Of a stretch of DNA of 6,952 nucleotides, positions 4,659 to 6,952 are shown in pieces. The notes beneath the pieces were generated by a model. It was not told the DNA's origin, searched no databases, and saw nothing but the letters and a program-made list of their open reading frames with translations. Positions within the stretch are counted from its first letter, which is position 1, and each line of letters starts with the position of its first letter. The position numbers and the translations under genes were made by a program. The DNA is taken from NCBI GenBank assembly GCA_900549345.1, contig UROC01000089.1, forward strand, positions 1-6,952, written 5' to 3'. The stretch comes from an uncultured Collinsella sp. GTDB taxonomy: Bacteria; Actinomycetota; Coriobacteriia; Coriobacteriales; Coriobacteriaceae.

Positions 4659-6952
4659 CGACAGCGCGCTGGTGGTGGCGCTCGATACCTCGACCGACAT
4701 GCTTGCCTGCGCGGCAAGCTGGATTGATGGGCAGACGGGCGAGACGAAGCTCGTGAGTGGCGACCACATGTGTCGCCGTCACGCCAACGTTGAGCTCGTG
4801 AATACCGTTGATGGCGTGCTGGCTCAAGCCGGTCTGGATCGCAGCGATGTTGGTTGCTACGTGGTCGGCCGCGGCCCGGGGTCGTTTACGGGTGTGCGCA
4901 TCGGCATCTCCACTGCCAAGGGCCTCGCGCGTGGTGCCAATGTTCCGCTGCTGGGCGTGTCGACGCTCGACGCTTGCGCTTGGACGGCGTGGAAGGCTGG
5001 TGTGCGCGGCAGGCTTGGTATCTTGGCCGATGCTATGCGCGGTGAGGTATATCCGGCGCTGTATATGCTGGTCGATGAGGGTCCCGAGCGTCAATTTGAG
5101 CGCGAGCACGTGGTCAAGGCCGCCGTGGCGCTCGATGAGTGGCGCCAAGCAGCGGACTGGGACCAGGTTCAGCTGACCGGTGACGGTCTCGTGCGCTATG
5201 GCAAGCTGCTGGGTGAGGACGAGGCCGCCCGCTGCGTGGAGCGCGACCTGTGGTGGCCTTCGGGCGAGGGCTTGCTGCTCGCGCACGCTGCGGGTGACGG
5301 CGATCCGGCCCGCGTCCTGCCGATTTACACGCGCCTTTCGGATGCCGAGGAAAACGAGCGCAAGCGTCTTGGTCTTGCCGAGAGTGCGCAGAGCGAAATT
5401 ACGGGTGTTGCCGATGAGCTCGCCGGTCGTCATCTGCAGTTCCGTCCCATGGGCGCGGCGGATGCCGAGGGCGCGAGCGCGCTGGAGGCTGCCTGCTTTG
5501 AAGGTGCCGGACACGAGGCATGGACGCCGGGCATGTTCCTGTCCGAACTGGGCGAGGACGTCGCTGCGCCGCGTAGTTGGTGGGTGGCACACGACGACGG
5601 CAAGCTGCTGGGCCTTGCCGGCGGTATGGTCGTGGACGGTGATGTGCAGATTCTGGATGTCGCCGTCGACCCGGCACATCGCCGTGAGGGCATTGCCCGC
5701 AAGCTGCTGTCGCACGTGAGCTATGATGCCCAGATGCTCGGCTGCACCACGGCTTCGCTCGAGGTCGAGGACGGTAACGAGGGAGCGATCGCGCTTTATA
5801 ACGCTCTGGGCTTTACCGAGGCTGGCCGTCGCCGCGGCTACTATGGTGCCGGCAAGGACGCCATCGTCATGACGGCTCCGCTGCCCCTGGTGCTTCCGGT
5901 CGACAATGCTTCGCCCGAGCCGACGGCGGCAGAGCAGCGCGTATGGCCGCTGCCTGCGCCTTGGCGCTCTGCCGAGGAACGTGTCGAGATTGAGCGTCGC
6001 CGCCTCGTACTCGCTATCGAGAGCTCCTGCGACGAGACGGCGGTGGCGATTATCGATGCGGATGGCAATATGCTGGCCAACCAGGTGTCGACGCAGATTG
6101 ATTTTCATGCACGCTTTGGCGGCGTGGTGCCCGAGATCGCCTCGCGCAAGCACGTCGAGGTGATTGTGAGTGTCGTGGATGCGGCACTCGAGGACGCCGC
6201 AGCGTCGCTGGGCCTTACGGGCGGAGCCATTACACCAAGTGAGCTTGCCGCCGTGGGCGTGACACAGGGTCCGGGCCTGGTTGGCGCCCTGGTGGTGGGC
6301 GTCGCCTTTGCCAAGGGCTTTGCGTATGCTGCCGGCAAGCCGCTCGTGTGCGTCAATCATCTGGAGGGCCACCTGTTTGCCAACCTGTTGGCGCAGCCCG
6401 ACCTCAAGCCCCCGTTTATCTTTACGCTTGTCTCGGGCGGGCACACCATGCTCGTGCACGTGAAGGCATGGGGCGACTACGAGGTACTTGGTGAGACACT
6501 CGACGATGCTGTGGGCGAGGCCTTCGACAAGGTAGCCAAGGCGTTGGGTCTGGGCTATCCCGGTGGCCCCATCATCTCCAAGCTGGCCGAGACGGGCAAC
6601 CCCAAGGCGATCGATTTTCCTCGCGCGCTTAACAGCAGGGGAGACTATCGTTTCTCGCTTTCGGGTCTTAAAACGGCCGTGACGCTCTACATCGAGCAGG
6701 AGACCAAGGCCGGGCGCACGATTCACCTGCCCGATCTGGCGGCTTCGTTTGAGGCAGCCGTCTTTGACGTTCAGTACAAGAAGGCCAAAAACGCCCTGCA
6801 TGCCACCGGATGCAAGGAATACTGCATCGGCGGCGGCGTCTCGGCTAATCCGCATCTGCGCGAGATGATGATCAAGAAGCTTGGGCGTCAGGGGATCCGC
6901 GTGACGGTACCGCCGCTTTCGGCGTGCACCGATAACGCTGCCATGATCGCGG
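4645..6952 (+). CDS. tsaB-rimI-tsaD: TsaB-RimI-TsaD triple fusion, t6A synthase plus N-acetyltransferase (3' end outside window)
   Basis: One uninterrupted frame of 769 codons reaches the window edge. Residues 1-240 are TsaB, the scaffold partner of TsaD: LALDTST near 12-17, GRGPGSFTGVRIG (75-87) and PIYTR (226-230). Residues 262-412 are a RimI-type GNAT that in relatives acetylates ribosomal protein S18: acetyl-CoA loop RREGIA (346-351), LEVEDGN with Glu373, ALYNALGF with Tyr385 (matching E. coli Glu103 and Tyr115) and YYGAGKDAIVM. A proline-rich linker (413-452) leads to TsaD, the threonylcarbamoyl transferase: AIESSCDET (457-465), metal-binding HLEGH (572-576), SGGHT (597-601), DDAVGEAFDK (620-629), GGP (640-642), SGLKT (673-677), GGGVSAN (729-735) and the metal-ligand Asp763 in CTDNAAM. 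About 35-50 residues should lie beyond the window. No in-frame ATG occurs between Met409 and Met476, arguing against separate TsaD initiation. The start overlaps tsaE; TAAGG lies nine bases upstream. Confidence 0.95.
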   Translation, partial: MSLHNDSALVVALDTSTDMLACAASWIDGQTGETKLVSGDHMCRRHANVELVNTVDGVLAQAGLDRSDVGCYVVGRGPGSFTGVRIGISTAKGLARGANVPLLGVSTLDACAWTAWKAGVRGRLGILADAMRGEVYPALYMLVDEGPERQFEREHVVKAAVALDEWRQAADWDQVQLTGDGLVRYGKLLGEDEAARCVERDLWWPSGEGLLLAHAAGDGDPARVLPIYTRLSDAEENERKRLGLAESAQSEITGVADELAGRHLQFRPMGAADAEGASALEAACFEGAGHEAWTPGMFLSELGEDVAAPRSWWVAHDDGKLLGLAGGMVVDGDVQILDVAVDPAHRREGIARKLLSHVSYDAQMLGCTTASLEVEDGNEGAIALYNALGFTEAGRRRGYYGAGKDAIVMTAPLPLVLPVDNASPEPTAAEQRVWPLPAPWRSAEERVEIERRRLVLAIESSCDETAVAIIDADGNMLANQVSTQIDFHARFGGVVPEIASRKHVEVIVSVVDAALEDAAASLGLTGGAITPSELAAVGVTQGPGLVGALVVGVAFAKGFAYAAGKPLVCVNHLEGHLFANLLAQPDLKPPFIFTLVSGGHTMLVHVKAWGDYEVLGETLDDAVGEAFDKVAKALGLGYPGGPIISKLAETGNPKAIDFPRALNSRGDYRFSLSGLKTAVTLYIEQETKAGRTIHLPDLAASFEAAVFDVQYKKAKNALHATGCKEYCIGGGVSANPHLREMMIKKLGRQGIRVTVPPLSACTDNAAMIA

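Noticed and set aside
5180..5719. A 179-codon plus-strand frame overlapping the TsaB-RimI junction, considered as a possible separate gene or sign of a frameshift.
   Set aside because: The main frame keeps TsaB and RimI motifs continuously across this stretch, while the alternative is Arg/Ser/Cys-rich with no family signature.
4543..6855. A 770-codon open frame on the minus strand opposite tsaE and the fusion gene.
   Set aside because: Its codons are exact complements of the fusion gene's codons, so stops would need TTA, CTA or TCA in the sense frame, which this GC-rich gene avoids. The predicted protein is rich in Arg, His and Ala, has no recognisable motif, and the plus strand is clearly a conserved gene.
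1..6952. Searched by eye for tRNA genes, CRISPR repeats, insertion-sequence ends, attachment sites, toxin-antitoxin pairs and riboswitches.
   Set aside because: Apart from the terminator, promoter and 5S-like tail, no repeated units, cloverleaf arms or transposase motifs were seen.

Overview
The window looks like chromosomal housekeeping DNA from a moderately GC-rich actinobacterial-type bacterium. My best guess is class Coriobacteriia (for example Collinsella or a relative). This rests on GC-rich third codon positions, a 5S-like tail resembling actinobacterial 5S rRNA, and the gene order; it is an inference from memory, not a database match. I see no phage, plasmid, insertion sequence, CRISPR or other mobile signature.

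Layout. Bases 1-37 resemble the 3' end of a 5S rRNA, cut by the window edge. They are followed by a small stem-loop and a strong rho-independent terminator (67-98). A well-formed sigma70-type promoter (147-176) then drives what looks like one long plus-strand operon with at most 12 bases between genes: acpS (206-745), the NAD(P)HX repair fusion nnr (746-2362), alr (2365-3510), a type-4 uracil-DNA glycosylase (3519-4139), tsaE (4152-4658), and a single continuous reading frame from 4645 past the window end that encodes TsaB, RimI and TsaD joined together. No internal terminator is visible and no gap between genes exceeds 12 bases. The only non-coding stretch is the first 205 bases.

How the genes work together. 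AcpS charges acyl carrier protein with phosphopantetheine for fatty acid synthesis. Nnr repairs hydrated NAD(P)H. Alr supplies D-alanine for peptidoglycan. The glycosylase removes uracil from DNA. TsaE plus the TsaB and TsaD modules make the threonylcarbamoyl (t6A) modification at position 37 of ANN-decoding tRNAs, with RimI as the N-terminal acetyltransferase often encoded beside them. The operon thus ties cell-envelope growth, cofactor repair, DNA repair and translation fidelity to one promoter.

The most notable item is the TsaB-RimI-TsaD triple fusion, in which two obligate partners of the t6A machine and an acetyltransferase are one polypeptide. Secondary points are several key-position substitutions in otherwise well-conserved enzymes (AcpS, Alr, TsaE, the Nnr dehydratase half) and a charged C-terminal tail on AcpS. 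I found nothing that looks like a wholly new defence or mobile system.
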